Source: an uncultured Chlorobiota bacterium (lineage in GTDB: Bacteria > Bacteroidota > Ignavibacteria > UBA10030 > UBA6906). From it: a DNA stretch of 50,201 bases. The position numbers and the translations under genes are program-made. Shown one piece after another: positions 1 to 7,447 of the stretch (position 1 is its first letter; each line of letters opens with the position of its first letter). The DNA lies in NCBI GenBank assembly GCA_900696645.1, contig CAADGV010000044.1, positions 1 through 50,201 of the forward strand, written 5' to 3'. The notes beneath the pieces were generated by a model that ran no database searches, was not told where the DNA came from, and worked only from the letters and a program-made list of their open reading frames with translations.

Positions 1-52
1 ATTCGACACGTTTCAGCCCGTAGCCCTCTTTGCTCGGGTTGGATAGCGCCAT
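1..52 (-). CDS. Start of a leftward gene cut by the window edge
   Basis: An ATG at 52-50 on the minus strand is preceded eight bases upstream by AAGGAGG, a near-perfect ribosome binding site. It opens a frame reading MALSNPSKEGYGLKRVE that stays open to the window edge. Only 17 codons are visible, too few to name a family. The gene is divergent from the lipoprotein gene at 199, so 53-198 must hold promoters for both, but I could not pick out convincing -35/-10 pairs there. The start call rests on the ribosome binding site and is fairly secure; the product is unknown. Confidence 0.6.
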   Translation of the reverse strand, partial: MALSNPSKEGYGLKRVE

Positions 53-198
53 AGAAATATCCTCCTTTCGTGAAGGAAATAGCTAATTCTAAATATTCCT
101 ATGGTCATTTGATACGAACTTACGGTAGAGTTCCCCGCAAACCGTTCGGCGCAACCGGGGCCGCCGTTCTTTCTCATACATACAAAAGGGAGGTAGCT

Positions 199-1377
199 AT
201 GAAGCACAACCGATTTCTTTTCACAATTGCCGCGTTGCTCGTGGTGGCGGTGATGGGCCTCGTCGGATGCAGCGACGGCCAGCAGGCACCTGCTTCGGCG
301 GAACAGCCGGACGCAGTGCCAACGGTTCGGCAGGAAATCCTCGACGAACTTGCCGAATTGCGGCGACTCGCGGCGTTGCCCGATCGCGGGATGAGCACAA
401 TCCTCGGTCACTCCGACGCGCCGGCCATAGTTGTACCTGCCGGATCAGTCAACGCGCTTCAAGCGGCAGTTGCCGCGGCAGGCAACAACGGCAAGGTAAT
501 CCTTGCGGCAGGAGTTCATACCGAGAATACGATGGTGACAGTCTCGCAAAACGGCATTACAATCATCGGCGAAAATGGAGCCATCCTTCGTTCAAGTGTT
601 CTACCATCCGGCGCCCTCACTACTGTCGTTGATCCCGCCATCTACGTGTATAACGCAGAACGCGTGAAGATTTGGAACATTGATTTCCGCCCTGTTGGCA
701 CTGTCGCGGGCACGGCTGTGATGCTGGAGAATGCTCCAAAAGCAACAGTAGGGGCATGCTCTATCGAGGACTTTCAATGGGGAATCCTCCTCCACAATGC
801 TCGCGGGGCCACCATCTCCTCGAACCGCATTGTTGCCAGCTCCGAATGGTTGACAGGGGGCCTGCCTGAATGCGATGGCATCATCAATATCAACGGCAAG
901 GATGTTCGCATTGCCGACAACGACGTCAGCAATTCTGTACTCGGTGTCTTTTGTTCGGATGAAGACGGAGTATTTATGCATAACACCGTACATGGTAATT
1001 TCGTTGGGGTGATTTTGTGTTGCGTCCCGGATGAATCATTCAGATTACCGAGCGGGGCCATTGTCGGTTCGTTAGTGAGCGGAAAGAAATGGATGGTGCA
1101 GGGAAACAGCGCAACCGGAAACTTCTACACCGGCTATCTGGTGATTGATGGCGCAAGCCATAACCATCTTGTCAACAATGCCGCTTACGGTAATGGCGCG
1201 TATGATATTGAACTGTTAGGCGGAACGTGCCTCTTCGGCTTCTTCACGCCGACAAGCTTCAATAACACCGTTGTGGTCGGATCGCATCAGAATATCACCA
1301 TCAACGACTTCGGCCAGAACAACAGAATCATCGGGCACGCAACGGTAACCAACAACATCAGCGCACCGTGCCCGTAG
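199..1377 (+). CDS. Lipoprotein with right-handed parallel beta-helix
   Basis: A 392-residue envelope lipoprotein. Residues 1-24 are a lipoprotein signal (K2/R5, hydrophobic core, lipobox LVGC with C24). After a polar linker, residues from about 70 to the end show the spaced V/I-x-I-x-x-N pattern of PbH1 beta-helix repeats (pectate-lyase-like fold), for example VRIADNDVSNS and WMVQGNSATGN. Such folds often bind or cut polysaccharide, but no catalytic motif can be assigned, so the substrate is open. The frame is open upstream to position 70, but the ATG at 199 has AGGGAGG six bases before it and begins the signal peptide. A hairpin and a terminator-like structure follow. It appears to be a single-gene unit. 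Confidence 0.8.
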   Translation: MKHNRFLFTIAALLVVAVMGLVGCSDGQQAPASAEQPDAVPTVRQEILDELAELRRLAALPDRGMSTILGHSDAPAIVVPAGSVNALQAAVAAAGNNGKVILAAGVHTENTMVTVSQNGITIIGENGAILRSSVLPSGALTTVVDPAIYVYNAERVKIWNIDFRPVGTVAGTAVMLENAPKATVGACSIEDFQWGILLHNARGATISSNRIVASSEWLTGGLPECDGIININGKDVRIADNDVSNSVLGVFCSDEDGVFMHNTVHGNFVGVILCCVPDESFRLPSGAIVGSLVSGKKWMVQGNSATGNFYTGYLVIDGASHNHLVNNAAYGNGAYDIELLGGTCLFGFFTPTSFNNTVVVGSHQNITINDFGQNNRIIGHATVTNNISAPCP

Positions 1378-1423
1378 GATTTCCACTTCCGACTCGGTGA
1401 GAGTATTTGTGTGACGCGGAAAC

Positions 1424-1461
1424 GGCTTTCATGAGCGACTGCATTTGCGCTCATGAAGGCC
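1424..1461. repeat. Long inverted repeat downstream of the beta-helix lipoprotein
   Basis: The arms GGCTTTCATGAGCG (1424-1437) and CGCTCATGAAGGCC (1448-1461) pair over 14 positions with a single G-T wobble, around a 10-base loop. No U-run follows, so it is not a classical intrinsic terminator. It may protect the 3' end of the upstream mRNA or act together with the GC hairpin at 1481. Confidence 0.6.
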
Positions 1462-1480
1462 GACCGGTATTCTCCCCACC

Positions 1481-1501
1481 GGAGGCCCCCTCCTCTTTTT
1501 G
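1481..1501 (+). terminator. Probable intrinsic terminator
   Basis: GGAGG (1481-1485) and CCTCC (1489-1493) form a short GC stem with a three-base loop, followed by TCTTTTTG. The stem is only five pairs, so strength is uncertain. Position fits termination of the lipoprotein transcript before the next promoter. Confidence 0.45.
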
Positions 1502-1530
1502 TTGCTTCTTCCCGCCCCTTCCCGTAAATT
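1502..1530 (+). promoter_or_regulatory. Candidate sigma70-type promoter for the Rossmann-fold gene
   Basis: TTGCTT (1502-1507), a 17-base spacer and TAAATT (1525-1530). The start of transcription would be near 1537, about 60 bases before the ATG at 1598. It lies just past a terminator-like hairpin, which is sensible placement. Confidence 0.45.
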
Positions 1531-1597
1531 ACCTCAGTAGTTCTCACCGTTCTTTCCAGTTATTCCCCTGAATCGAAACCAAATCTGAAAGCATACC

Positions 1598-3319
1598 ATG
1601 GACATTAAAGGAAAAACCGTACTCGTTATCGGCGGATGGGGGCTTGTCGGCTCGGCTATCTGCCGCAAATTCATGGAACACGAACCCAAACGCATGATCG
1701 TGACATCCCTCGCAAAAACCGAAGCGATGGAAGCGGTCGAGCAACTCCGGCACGACTATCCTCGCGCGGGCAAGAACTTCTTCGTCCCGTGGTGGGGGAA
1801 CATCTTCGTGCGCCACCAACTGAAAGACATGGCGCGGGAGGATATTCTTGCCACCGACAAGTATCGTTCGATGGTGATCGACGACATTATCGACGAATTG
1901 ACGCCGCCGGTGTTACACCGTTCCAGTCTGTATCGCCTCATGCAACAATACAAGCCGGACATCGTTGTTGATTGCGTGAATTCGGCAACGGGCATTGCGT
2001 ACCAGGATATTTTCCAGGTTTCACGCACCGTATTGCAGACCATCCGCTCGGCAAAGAAAAACCGCAACAAATCGGAAGGCGTGCATTCGCTCGCCCTGGC
2101 AACCGAGAAGTTGCTTGCTACACTGTACATCCCCCAACTCATCCGGCACGTGCAGTTGATGTATCGCTCGATGAGCGAGGCAAAAACGAAGATTTATGTG
2201 AAGATCGGAACAAGCGGAACAGGCGGGATGGGTCTGAACATTCCGTACACGCACAGCGAGGAGCGGCCTTCACGCGTTCTTCTTTCCAAATCCTCCGTCG
2301 CCGGAGCGCACACGCTGCTTCTTTTTTTGATGGGGAGAACGCCCGATGCGCCCATCACAAAAGAAGTGAAGCCGACTGCGGCGATCGCGTGGAAGCGAAT
2401 CGGGTTTGGAGAAATCCGGAAACGGGGAAAGGCGATTGAGTTGGTTGATTGTCCGCCGGAATCAGCAGTGAAGCTTGGTGGCAAACTGCGTCTGCAAGGA
2501 AACGGCACAGCCAGAAAAACCGGCTCGACTCTCAAATCCGTGTTCATTGATACGGGAGAGAACGGCATTTTCTCCCGCGGTGAATTCGAAGCAATCTCCA
2601 CACCGGGACAAATGGAATTCGTGACGCCGGAAGAAATTGCCGAGAGTGTTGTGTTCGAAGTACGCGCCGGGAACACGGGACATGATATAATCAACGCTCT
2701 GGACAATGCAACACTCTCCCCCACCTACCGCGCCGGATACATGTTCAACAGCGCGATGAAAACGATGCAGAAGTTAGAGGAAAGGCACGGCACTGACAGC
2801 GTGGCATTTGAAATGTTAGGCCCTCCGCGACTCTCGAAACTCCTCTACGAAGCATACCTGCTGAAGCGCTGTTTCATCAACATGCGGACGGTTGCGCGAA
2901 CGGATGCAGCATCATTGAGCAAATCCCTCACAACGCTTATCACCGACGATGCGGAGCTGCGCTCGCAGATTATTTCCATCGGCATACCGATTCTTATGCC
3001 CGATGGCAAGTCGCTATTGCGCGGGCCGCTGATGAAAATTCCGCCGTACCGCGGCGAGAATGAACTTCCGCTCAACGCAAAGAACATCGACCACTGGGCA
3101 CACGATGGTTGGGTGGATTTGCGCGTGAAGAACATGGAACTCTGGCGCAAGCGTTTCAAGGAAATCATCGCCGAAGTCGAGAATCTCCCGGCGGACGAAA
3201 CCAGTTCACGCACAATGCACAACCGCGACTATTGGAACAATCTTTCCGAAATCGATCCGGGAAAAATCTGCGGTTTCCTCTTCACGTTTGAAGAAAAAGG
3301 AAAGCGTATGAAGGCCTGA
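1598..3319 (+). CDS. Large NAD(P)-binding Rossmann-fold protein of unknown function
   Basis: 573 residues. The N-terminus has the dinucleotide-binding loop of extended SDR/epimerase proteins: a beta strand VLVIGG then GWGLVGSA (glycines 12, 13, 15 and 18). It is followed by an acidic segment and a DIVVDCVNSATG strand resembling the fourth strand of the fold. The protein is nearly twice the length of an ordinary epimerase (about 300-350), and I recognise no domain in the C-terminal 250 residues. There is no signal peptide or membrane segment, so it should be cytoplasmic. No neighbouring gene gives a pathway; it is flanked by its own candidate promoter and a strong terminator. Oxidoreductase or epimerase activity is inferred from the fold only. 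Confidence 0.75.
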   Translation: MDIKGKTVLVIGGWGLVGSAICRKFMEHEPKRMIVTSLAKTEAMEAVEQLRHDYPRAGKNFFVPWWGNIFVRHQLKDMAREDILATDKYRSMVIDDIIDELTPPVLHRSSLYRLMQQYKPDIVVDCVNSATGIAYQDIFQVSRTVLQTIRSAKKNRNKSEGVHSLALATEKLLATLYIPQLIRHVQLMYRSMSEAKTKIYVKIGTSGTGGMGLNIPYTHSEERPSRVLLSKSSVAGAHTLLLFLMGRTPDAPITKEVKPTAAIAWKRIGFGEIRKRGKAIELVDCPPESAVKLGGKLRLQGNGTARKTGSTLKSVFIDTGENGIFSRGEFEAISTPGQMEFVTPEEIAESVVFEVRAGNTGHDIINALDNATLSPTYRAGYMFNSAMKTMQKLEERHGTDSVAFEMLGPPRLSKLLYEAYLLKRCFINMRTVARTDAASLSKSLTTLITDDAELRSQIISIGIPILMPDGKSLLRGPLMKIPPYRGENELPLNAKNIDHWAHDGWVDLRVKNMELWRKRFKEIIAEVENLPADETSSRTMHNRDYWNNLSEIDPGKICGFLFTFEEKGKRMKA

Positions 3320-3337
3320 CAAGTCCACCAATCAACA

Positions 3338-3385
3338 TCGGGCGTTCGCCTGCTTCCCGCTTTCCGGCGTCGCCCGACCTTTTTT
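3338..3385 (+). terminator. Intrinsic terminator
   Basis: TCGGGCG (3338-3344) pairs with CGCCCGA (3371-3377). An inner CGCC/GGCG helix (3347-3350 with 3366-3369) extends the stem, and six T residues follow at 3380-3385. This ends the transcript of the gene at 1598. Confidence 0.75.
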
Positions 3386-3550
3386 ACAGTAGCCCTGCCC
3401 ATCTCCCCGTCCGGTTGCCATCTCCCCGCCAGTAACGCCCTTTTTGCCGTTTTCCTGCTCGAATTTCACAGAAATATGTTGCGTTCGAGCACGAAACGCG
3501 AGGGCGGTTCTTGCTATTCTTTCCCGTGCCTCAAACTACTTCATAACATT

Positions 3551-3958
3551 ATGGCTGAAGAACAACATACTGCTCAAACGGCGGACGGTACAGAGACAAT
3601 CCTCCTCGTTGAAGACGAGCCGATGTTGCTTGAGCTTGTGCAGTCGCTGCTCGAGTCGGCAGGCTACCGCGTTCTCACCGCAACAGATGGCAGGACTGCA
3701 GTTGAGATGTACAGAACGCATCAGCAGGAAATCCGACTGGTGCTGAGTGATCTCGGTTTGCCGCTGTTAAGCGGATGGGAGGCTTGCCGGCAGATGCTTG
3801 CAATCAATCCGGCACTGAAGGTGGTTGTTGCCACGGGCTATCTTGATCACGCTGCGAAGGATGAGATGATGGAGAGCGGCGTGAAGGAATTTGTGCAGAA
3901 GCCCTACTTTGCCGCTGAACTTATCGCAAAGCTGCGTGATCTGCTCAACGGAAAGTAG
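3551..3958 (+). CDS. Stand-alone response-regulator receiver domain
   Basis: 135 residues consisting of one CheY-like receiver. The phosphorylation site is D67 (SDLGLP), the metal-binding acidic pair is E21/D22, the switch threonine is T95 and the conserved lysine is K117 (QKPY). There is no output domain, so it probably works as a phosphotransfer intermediate or by protein contact. It closely resembles the C-terminal receiver of the hybrid kinase at 9364-13248 (shared ETIL-VEDEPML, SDLGLP and KPY segments), which makes that kinase or its relatives plausible partners. The frame is open back to 3476, but the ATG at 3551 gives the normal receiver N-terminus. It converges with the Sel1 gene, with nine bases between stops. 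Confidence 0.85.
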   Translation: MAEEQHTAQTADGTETILLVEDEPMLLELVQSLLESAGYRVLTATDGRTAVEMYRTHQQEIRLVLSDLGLPLLSGWEACRQMLAINPALKVVVATGYLDHAAKDEMMESGVKEFVQKPYFAAELIAKLRDLLNGK

Positions 3959-3967
3959 TATCCCGCC

Positions 3968-5524
3968 TCAATCGCGAATAACAAACTCCTTGCCCTCCGG
4001 ACGAATTGCATCATGCAGACGATATAGCGCGCGATACGCATCCTGGCTGCCCCGATGGGCGCTGCTTCTGTAGAGTCGCGCCGCCTCAGTCACACTCTTC
4101 GCAACCCCGGACCCGGTTTCAAAGCAATACCCAAGCGCCACTTCCGCAAGCACCGAACCGGACGCCGAGGCCTTTGCCAGAATCGATGTCGCCTCCGCAA
4201 GGTCACTCTTTGCCGAGCGGATATTCATCACCGCACGCCGGACTGTTGCCTCGGCATTTCCGAGTCGGGCGGCTCTTCGCCACATCTCGTCAGCTTTCGA
4301 TTCGTCACGGTTCGTCCAGCGCCCTGAGTAGTAGCATAATCCCAGCTCGATCAGTGCCTGCGAGTGATTTTGTGCCACGGCGCGTTCGAGCATCTGCAAC
4401 GCCTGCGCATCCGTCAGTTGACGGTCGTAGCCCAAGGCAATGAGACATGCCCACACGTACAACGCCTCGGCATCGTTGCGATTGACACGCTGCCGCAAAA
4501 GATCGAAAAACTCCTTCCTCTGAATAAGATCAAAAAGAAGTCTGGACGAACGCGGAGAATCAAGCCTGATTGCTCGAATGTAGAAAAATGCCGCTCGGAT
4601 GATGTCTTTCTGAACATGAATGCCGCGATCATACGAACGCGCAAGAAGCGTGAGCGCCTCGGGGCTTCCCGCTTCCGCCGACTGTTGCAGCAAGCGAAAG
4701 GCCGCCGTATCCAACTCGAACCGGTTCCCTCCTCCGTTCAGCGATCCGAATATTCTCTCCACCGACTTGTCATTGGTCAGTATTGCCGCCTTCACGGCAT
4801 CTTCGAACAACACGGAATCACCCGGCGCTTTCACAGTATCCTGGCTGAAGTTGAGAAACTGGAGTTGAATTCCCGTGGAAGGAGTTGAACTTTGAGCCGG
4901 CGATGTTGCGGATGTCTGCCGGTTGGTTGTGTCGGCAGGGGGACGGATGCCCCGCTTCTCGAATTCCTTCAGTGACTCTTTTGCAGGCGTGTAACCCGAA
5001 TCGGCGGCGAGTCTTACCCAACGATAGGCCTCGTTCCAATCCTGCGGCACAACAAGGTTCTCTGTAAAGAACTGAGCAAGCACAAACTGTGCTTCGGGCA
5101 GATTCCGTTCGGCAACAAACCGGAAGTCGCGGTACGCTTCAAACGGATTCCATTCCGTTCCCCAGCCGTTGAATTTGAAGATACCTAAATTGTAGCGAGC
5201 CAGCAGATGATTACGGTCTGCAGCCCGTTGCGACCAGTATGCGGCCTTCGTCGTGTCGGCCTTGAAGCCCCGTCCCGTGAGATATCGAACACTCAACTCA
5301 AACTGCGAAACCGCATCGCCGGCGTTGGCTTTCTGCATCACCTGAAAGCCCTGCCACATCTGATACGTTGCATCGGATTGTTCGAGAATCGGAGACGTTG
5401 TGGGGGGACGGTAATGCTTGAAGACGGGGCTGTTGGGATTTGATTTTCTGTCGGATTGTGAGAAGGCAACAGAAAGCGACGCAACGGCCGCAACAGCTAC
5501 CACAATCGTCTTCTCAAATATCAT
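3968..5524 (-). CDS. Exported Sel1-like repeat protein
   Basis: About 518 residues. An N-terminal signal peptide (FEKTIVVAVAAVASLSVAFSQ) directs it to the periplasm or surface. The rest is two blocks of Sel1-like TPR repeats (alanine-rich helices with G-x-G turns such as YLTGRGF, YYSGRW and CFETGSGV), separated by a proline/serine/threonine-rich linker near residues 205-225. Sel1 repeats are protein-interaction solenoids; no enzyme domain is present. The ATG at 5524 is preferred over the in-frame TTG three codons upstream (5533): GGA lies 11 bases before the ATG but immediately before the TTG. A hairpin with a U-run on this strand (5578-5606) sits in its leader. Partner unknown. Confidence 0.8.
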   Translation of the reverse strand: MIFEKTIVVAVAAVASLSVAFSQSDRKSNPNSPVFKHYRPPTTSPILEQSDATYQMWQGFQVMQKANAGDAVSQFELSVRYLTGRGFKADTTKAAYWSQRAADRNHLLARYNLGIFKFNGWGTEWNPFEAYRDFRFVAERNLPEAQFVLAQFFTENLVVPQDWNEAYRWVRLAADSGYTPAKESLKEFEKRGIRPPADTTNRQTSATSPAQSSTPSTGIQLQFLNFSQDTVKAPGDSVLFEDAVKAAILTNDKSVERIFGSLNGGGNRFELDTAAFRLLQQSAEAGSPEALTLLARSYDRGIHVQKDIIRAAFFYIRAIRLDSPRSSRLLFDLIQRKEFFDLLRQRVNRNDAEALYVWACLIALGYDRQLTDAQALQMLERAVAQNHSQALIELGLCYYSGRWTNRDESKADEMWRRAARLGNAEATVRRAVMNIRSAKSDLAEATSILAKASASGSVLAEVALGYCFETGSGVAKSVTEAARLYRSSAHRGSQDAYRALYRLHDAIRPEGKEFVIRD

Positions 5525-5577
5525 TTTTGACAATTCCGAAACTCATGGGGAAAAATTCACTGAACCAATCTAAACAA

Positions 5578-5606
5578 AAAGTCCCTGAGAATCAGTCAGG
5601 GACTTT
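5578..5606 (-). terminator. Hairpin with U-run in the leader of the Sel1 gene
   Basis: AAAGTCCCTGA (5578-5588) and TCAGGGACTTT (5596-5606) are perfect 11-base arms with a seven-base loop. Read on the minus strand the stem is followed by TTTTTG, the layout of an intrinsic terminator. It lies about 55 bases upstream of the Sel1 start codon, so it could attenuate that transcript or block antisense transcription into the candidate RNA gene. Confidence 0.5.
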
Positions 5607-5629
5607 CGGAATGAGAAAGTTTAACATGC

Positions 5630-5658
5630 TTGACATCATCGTTGAACCGGATTATTAT
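5630..5658 (+). promoter_or_regulatory. Near-consensus sigma70-type promoter
   Basis: TTGACA (5630-5635), a 17-base spacer and TATTAT (5653-5658): a perfect -35 box and a strong -10 box at ideal spacing. Transcription would start near 5665, more than 330 bases before the next start codon. This suggests it serves a non-coding RNA or a very long leader. Confidence 0.7.
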
Positions 5659-5664
5659 CACACT

Positions 5665-5817
5665 TACAAGGATTCATCGCATGAATGGGGCGAAACGACG
5701 GTCGCGTCACCTGCGGTGGTACAGACCAATCCAACTTGTTGAACACCGCAACACGCGATACGATGTAGTGATACGCGTAAAACAGAGATTCGTTTTCGCC
5801 TTATCTTACGATTGTTC
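5665..5817 (+). ncRNA. Candidate structured non-coding RNA
   Basis: The stretch begins at the inferred start of the strong promoter at 5630 and ends before a second strong promoter at 5818. It contains nested complementary segments. GGCGAAACGA (5689-5698) pairs with TCGTTTTCGCC (5790-5800) with one bulge. TCGCGT (5702-5707) pairs with ACGCGA (5753-5758). TGCGGTG (5712-5718) pairs with CACCGCA (5744-5750). A small 5' hairpin ATTCAT-CGC-ATGAAT lies at 5672-5686. The long rod with an asymmetric internal loop vaguely recalls 6S RNA, but it is shorter and I cannot match it to 6S, tmRNA, RNase P or SRP RNA. No good terminator follows 5800, so the 3' end is a guess and it may be a leader of the lipoprotein gene instead. 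No convincing reading frame crosses it. Confidence 0.45.
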
Positions 5818-5846
5818 TTGACTGTTCTCTATGGCAAATGTATATT
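5818..5846 (+). promoter_or_regulatory. Near-consensus promoter for the lipoprotein gene at 5998
   Basis: TTGACT (5818-5823), a 17-base spacer and TATATT (5841-5846). Transcription would start near 5853, giving a leader of about 145 bases. The same bases can also form a hairpin (TTGACTG 5818-5824 with CAGTCAA 5852-5858, enclosing GGCAA/TTGCC). The leader holds two further small hairpins (CAACT/AGTTG at 5862-5875 and TGGCT/AGCCA near 5910). Confidence 0.6.
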
Positions 5847-5941
5847 GCCCGCAGTCAAAGACAACTTCAGAGTTGCCTTCAATATTCTTAACACTTCGTT
5901 CTTTGATGTGGCTCCTGAGCCAAGGTGTTGAGCAAGTGCCC

Positions 5942-5965
5942 CCCATTCGCCCATTCGCCCATTCG
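5942..5965. repeat. 8-bp tandem repeat, three copies
   Basis: CCCATTCG is repeated three times head to tail, just upstream of the ribosome binding site of the lipoprotein gene at 5998. Such short tandem repeats can vary in copy number and change leader spacing. No functional evidence is visible. Confidence 0.85.
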
Positions 5966-5997
5966 CCTTAGAATTCTCTTGTTCCATGGAGGTGAAA

Positions 5998-7269
5998 ATG
6001 AAGAATCTGCGTGCATTCGTTCTCTGTTTCTTTCCAATAATGTTAGCCGGACTTGCTGCCGAGGGGTGCAAGAAAGAGCCGCCTGTTAAGCCGGAAATAC
6101 CCGAGCGCGTAAAGCTCACGCTGATTGACGTGGGTGTAACGGAAGCGTACCTCCACCTTGCCGTGGGTAACCCGACCGGTAATGAGACGCTTATTTTCCA
6201 GCGTAACGGCGCAACTGTTTTGACCCTGCCCGCCGTTGCAGATACGAACATTGCCGACACCGCACTGACGCAGACCACAACGTACCAGTACAGTGCGCGG
6301 TTGAGCGCAAACAACGAAACGACGGGAGCAAGCAACACCATCTCCACACAGACTCTTGCTCCAACAAGTCACAACTTCACATGGCAGACGTTTCTTTTGG
6401 GCGACGGCAATGGCAGCGCTTTGTATGATTTGGCGCTGATAAACGATACGCTGGCGTATGCAGTGGGAGAGATTTACATGGGCGGTGACCCTCTGCCGTA
6501 CAACCTCGCAAAATGGGATGGGCAGCAGTGGGAGTTGAAGCGGGTGACCGTGATGTTCAGGGGTAGTCCGGTGACGGCTCCTCTCGAGGGAATCTTTGCT
6601 CATTCCGCCACAGACATATGGGTCGTGGGCAGTATACCCATTCACGGAAATGGAATAACTTGGCTCGGTTTTGATATCCAAACGCTGGTGGGAGGTGGGG
6701 CAACGGTTTCGAAGGGATGGGGAACACCCACTGATATGTACTTTGTCGGACGCGCTGGAAACATCATCCGGTTCACTTCCGGCACATGGCGGCGCTTGGA
6801 GAGCGGGACGACGACGAGCATCCTTGATGCGTGGGGAGTCGTAAATCCAGTGACGAATGCAACAGAGGTGTATTGTGTTGCAGGGAACAAGCTTTTGAGA
6901 GTTCGGAATGGAACTCGGATTGACTCAGTACGGTGGGTGGGAAGCAGAACACTCGACGGCATTTGGACACACAAAGGATTTCCCGTTTTCACATCGGGTG
7001 ATGGTGTGTTTGAGAACTCTAGCGGTGAATGCCGGGAGGTGAACATTGGTGCCAGCATCTACACCAATGCAATTCAGGGTTCATCGCTCAACAATATTGT
7101 TGCCGTCGGTGGTTTTGGACTTCTTGCACACTTCAATGGCGTGACATGGAATCCGTTTTTTCAGAACACAGGTGGAGATTACTATAATGTTGTGGTTGAG
7201 GAGAATCTCTTCATCGCAGTGGGTGAGATGAATGCACGGGGGCTTATCATTATCGCCAGGAGGAACTGA
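5998..7269 (+). CDS. Lipoprotein with Fn3-like domain and repeat propeller-like region
   Basis: 423 residues. The signal peptide ends in LAAEGC (C24, lipid attachment). Residues 35-115 look like a fibronectin-III-type beta sandwich (TYQYSARLSANN). The remainder carries short repeats of the type D-I/M-W/Y-V-V/G-G with W-x-R/P ends (DIWVVGSIPIH, DMYFVGRAGNIIRF, NIVAVGGFGLLAHF). These resemble blades of a beta propeller used in extracellular adhesion or recognition. No catalytic motif is seen. ATG 5998 is chosen over ATG 5986 because GGAGG stands five bases before it. The gene has its own strong promoter (5818) and a hairpin downstream. Function unknown; surface location is likely. Confidence 0.75.
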   Translation: MKNLRAFVLCFFPIMLAGLAAEGCKKEPPVKPEIPERVKLTLIDVGVTEAYLHLAVGNPTGNETLIFQRNGATVLTLPAVADTNIADTALTQTTTYQYSARLSANNETTGASNTISTQTLAPTSHNFTWQTFLLGDGNGSALYDLALINDTLAYAVGEIYMGGDPLPYNLAKWDGQQWELKRVTVMFRGSPVTAPLEGIFAHSATDIWVVGSIPIHGNGITWLGFDIQTLVGGGATVSKGWGTPTDMYFVGRAGNIIRFTSGTWRRLESGTTTSILDAWGVVNPVTNATEVYCVAGNKLLRVRNGTRIDSVRWVGSRTLDGIWTHKGFPVFTSGDGVFENSSGECREVNIGASIYTNAIQGSSLNNIVAVGGFGLLAHFNGVTWNPFFQNTGGDYYNVVVEENLFIAVGEMNARGLIIIARRN

Positions 7270-7283
7270 CCAACAACACACAA

Positions 7284-7312
7284 CCCCGCTTAGGCGTACC
7301 ACCCAAGCGGGG
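7284..7312. terminator. GC-rich hairpin after the lipoprotein gene
   Basis: CCCCGCTT (7284-7291) pairs with AAGCGGGG (7305-7312) around a 13-base loop, 15 bases after the stop codon. There is no U-run, so it would be a weak or factor-assisted terminator. Confidence 0.45.
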
Positions 7313-7390
7313 CGATGATGCAAACGCAAATTGCTTATCCTATCGTCTCTTGCACTGGAAATGCCGACGGGGAGGATTCCTTTTTCTCGG

Positions 7391-7428
7391 CTGTCACGGC
7401 ATCAAGAATTTTCCTTGTGCCGTGACAG
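7391..7428. terminator. Perfect inverted repeat between convergent genes
   Basis: CTGTCACGGCA (7391-7401) and TGCCGTGACAG (7418-7428) are perfect 11-base arms with a 16-base loop. It lies between the ends of two convergent genes (7269 and 7448), a usual place for a bidirectional terminator. Neither side has a strong U-run, so transcription-factor binding to the palindrome is an alternative. Confidence 0.45.
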
Positions 7429-7447
7429 AACATAAGTCGGCTCGCCT

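Noticed and set aside
5630-5821. 63-codon open frame over the candidate RNA
   Set aside because: It starts within the -35 box, has basic low-information sequence and no ribosome binding site.
5942-5965. Possible CRISPR-like repeats
   Set aside because: Units are only 8 bases and directly adjacent, with no spacers and no cas genes.
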